Assembly: GCA_022818135.1 (NCBI GenBank)
Contig: JAFMSR010000002.1
Location: 41,829,107-41,893,106, forward strand
Source: Saxidomus purpurata
Lineage: Eukaryota > Mollusca > Bivalvia > Venerida > Veneridae
DNA: 64,000 nt
Reading direction: 5' to 3'
Part shown: one piece after another, positions 62,697-64,000 of the stretch
How positions within the stretch are numbered: position 1 is the stretch's first letter
Layout: each line of letters opens with the position of its first letter
Translations under genes and position numbers: made by a program
The notes under the pieces: model-generated
Databases searched by the model: none
Seen by the model: the letters and a program-made list of their open reading frames with translations, nothing else
What the model was told of the DNA's origin: nothing

Positions 62697-64000
62697 AGCT
62701 CATCTAGCACAAAGTGCCGGTGTGAGTTATTAGGACCACTCACCATCCGGCGTCCAATCGTCCGTCCGTCCACCATTTCATTTAAGCGACATTTCCTCTG
62801 AAACCACAAGACCAATGTTGATGAAACTTAGCAGGGATGTTTTTGCATTAAGCTATATCAATGTTGTGCAAAGAATTCCATTCCATGTTGAAATCTAGTT
62901 GCTATGACAACAAATATGACCTTTTTTAATCTTCTCTGAAACCACAAGGCGTAGAACTAAGATATTTAGCATGTCTCATTGCAAAGTGGACTGTTCAAAT
63001 TATGACCCCGGATCAAAATTGACAACGTCCACGGGGTATCACTTTATTTTCTAAAGCTTTGGAACAAAGCATTGCTTAGTTTATCTCTACACATATTGTT
63101 CAAATCATGACCTTCGGGTCAAAATTGGCCCTGCCCGCGGGTGTCACTTGATTTCTTATAGGCTTGTACATGTATAGGAAAAACTTTAAAATCTTCTCTT
63201 CTGAAACCACATGGCATAGAGCTTAGATATTTGGCATGTAGCATTGTGTTGTGGACCTGTGCCAAGATTGTTCAAAATATAACCCCCTGATCAAATTGGA
63301 CCCTACCTGGAGAGTCACTTGACTTCAAATCTTTAAAGGAAACACTTTAAAAACACTTCATTGAAACCACAAGGCATGGAGCTTAGATGTGGCACGTAGC
63401 ATTGTCTAGTAGACTTCTACACAGATTTGTTCAAATCATGTTCCCCGGGTCAAAATTGACCCTGCCTTGGGAAGTCACTTATTTTAACATATGCGTATAT
63501 AGGAAACACTTTTAAAAGATTTTCTCTGAAATCAAATGGCCTTGTGCTAAGATATTTGGCATTGCTTTATGAACATCTACCAACATAAGTCAAAATATAC
63601 TCCCCGGATTAAACTGGACCCTACCGGAGGGTCAGTTGACTTTATCTATATTTCTAAAGAAACTGTTTAAATATCGTCTCTGAAACCACAAGGCCTATAG
63701 AGCTTAGATATGTTGCATGTAGCATCGTTTAGTGAACCTCTACCAAGATTGTTAAAATCATAAAACCCGGGTCAAAATTTACCCCTACCGATGGAGGTTA
63801 CTTGATTTCACATAGGCTTATATAGGGAAAACTTCAAAAATCTTCTTTGTCTAAAAATACAAGGAACATAACTTATATATTTGGAATGTAGCATTGTGTA
63901 ATGAACATCTGCGTATATTGTTCAAATAAGGATCCCCAGGTCAAAATTGACCCTTCCTGTGATGCGATTGTTGAAATTGTATTAGAGCTAATGGTATAGG
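62697..64000 (+). mobile_element. Second pearl-like array, cut by the window end
   Basis: Starts AGCTCATCTAGCACAAAGTG, then GTCC units (62758-62772), then about seven diverged core units, most about 160 bp apart (near 62797, 62934, 63196, 63358, 63522, 63678, 63848). Each is marked by TCTGAAACCACAAGGC, AGCTTAGATATTTGGCATG and GGGTCAAAATTGACCC. It differs in sequence from the elements at 14950 and 32616 but has the same plan, as in bivalve pearl families. Its right end lies outside the window. Confidence 0.75.

Overview
This is 64 kb of AT-rich, intron-rich animal DNA. The two genes are split by GT-AG introns, and the intergenic DNA holds transposon remnants, minisatellites and foldback elements. 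Several repeats match a layout known from bivalve molluscs: a CCGT/GTCC microsatellite followed by tandem core units of roughly 160-170 bp, as in the 'pearl' elements. A marine bivalve is therefore the best guess. The species cannot be told from the sequence by eye.

The left half (1396-35503) holds two head-to-tail genes on the + strand for membrane-bound zinc aminopeptidases of family M1 (aminopeptidase N-like, gluzincin). Gene A (1396-16307) has 18 exons, an intact frame and 953 residues. Gene B (22102-35503) has the same 18 exons; 13 have the same length as in A and every intron phase agrees. They are clearly a tandem duplication that diverged. Each has a short cytoplasmic tail, one membrane anchor, a Ser/Thr-rich stalk, an M1 catalytic domain and an ERAP1-like C-terminal domain. 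Gene A has GAMEN and HEVSH-x18-E. Gene B has GAMEH and HEIAHM, two changes beside the catalytic residues. Gene B also lacks one base in exon 8, so as written it stops early in exon 9. That is either a sequence error or a recent inactivation.

Between the genes (16308-22101) are a two-block 51-bp minisatellite (18120-19480) and anonymous DNA. Introns hold further repeats: a 62-bp tandem duplication copying the exon 9 splice donor (gene A), a 51-bp minisatellite with about 19 CACGTG palindromes (gene B intron 10), pearl-like elements (gene A intron 17; gene B intron 15, two copies), a foldback element (gene A intron 2) and a GA tract (gene B intron 2).

The right half (35.7-64 kb) has no intact gene that I can support. 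It holds a 720-bp foldback element (38050-38772), decayed coding-like tracts (39.4-41 kb, 44.0-45.2 kb), a decayed LINE C-terminus (43211-43531), a hairpin element near 49.2 kb, LINE-tail-like and microsatellite tracts, and a second pearl-like array running off the end (62697-64000).
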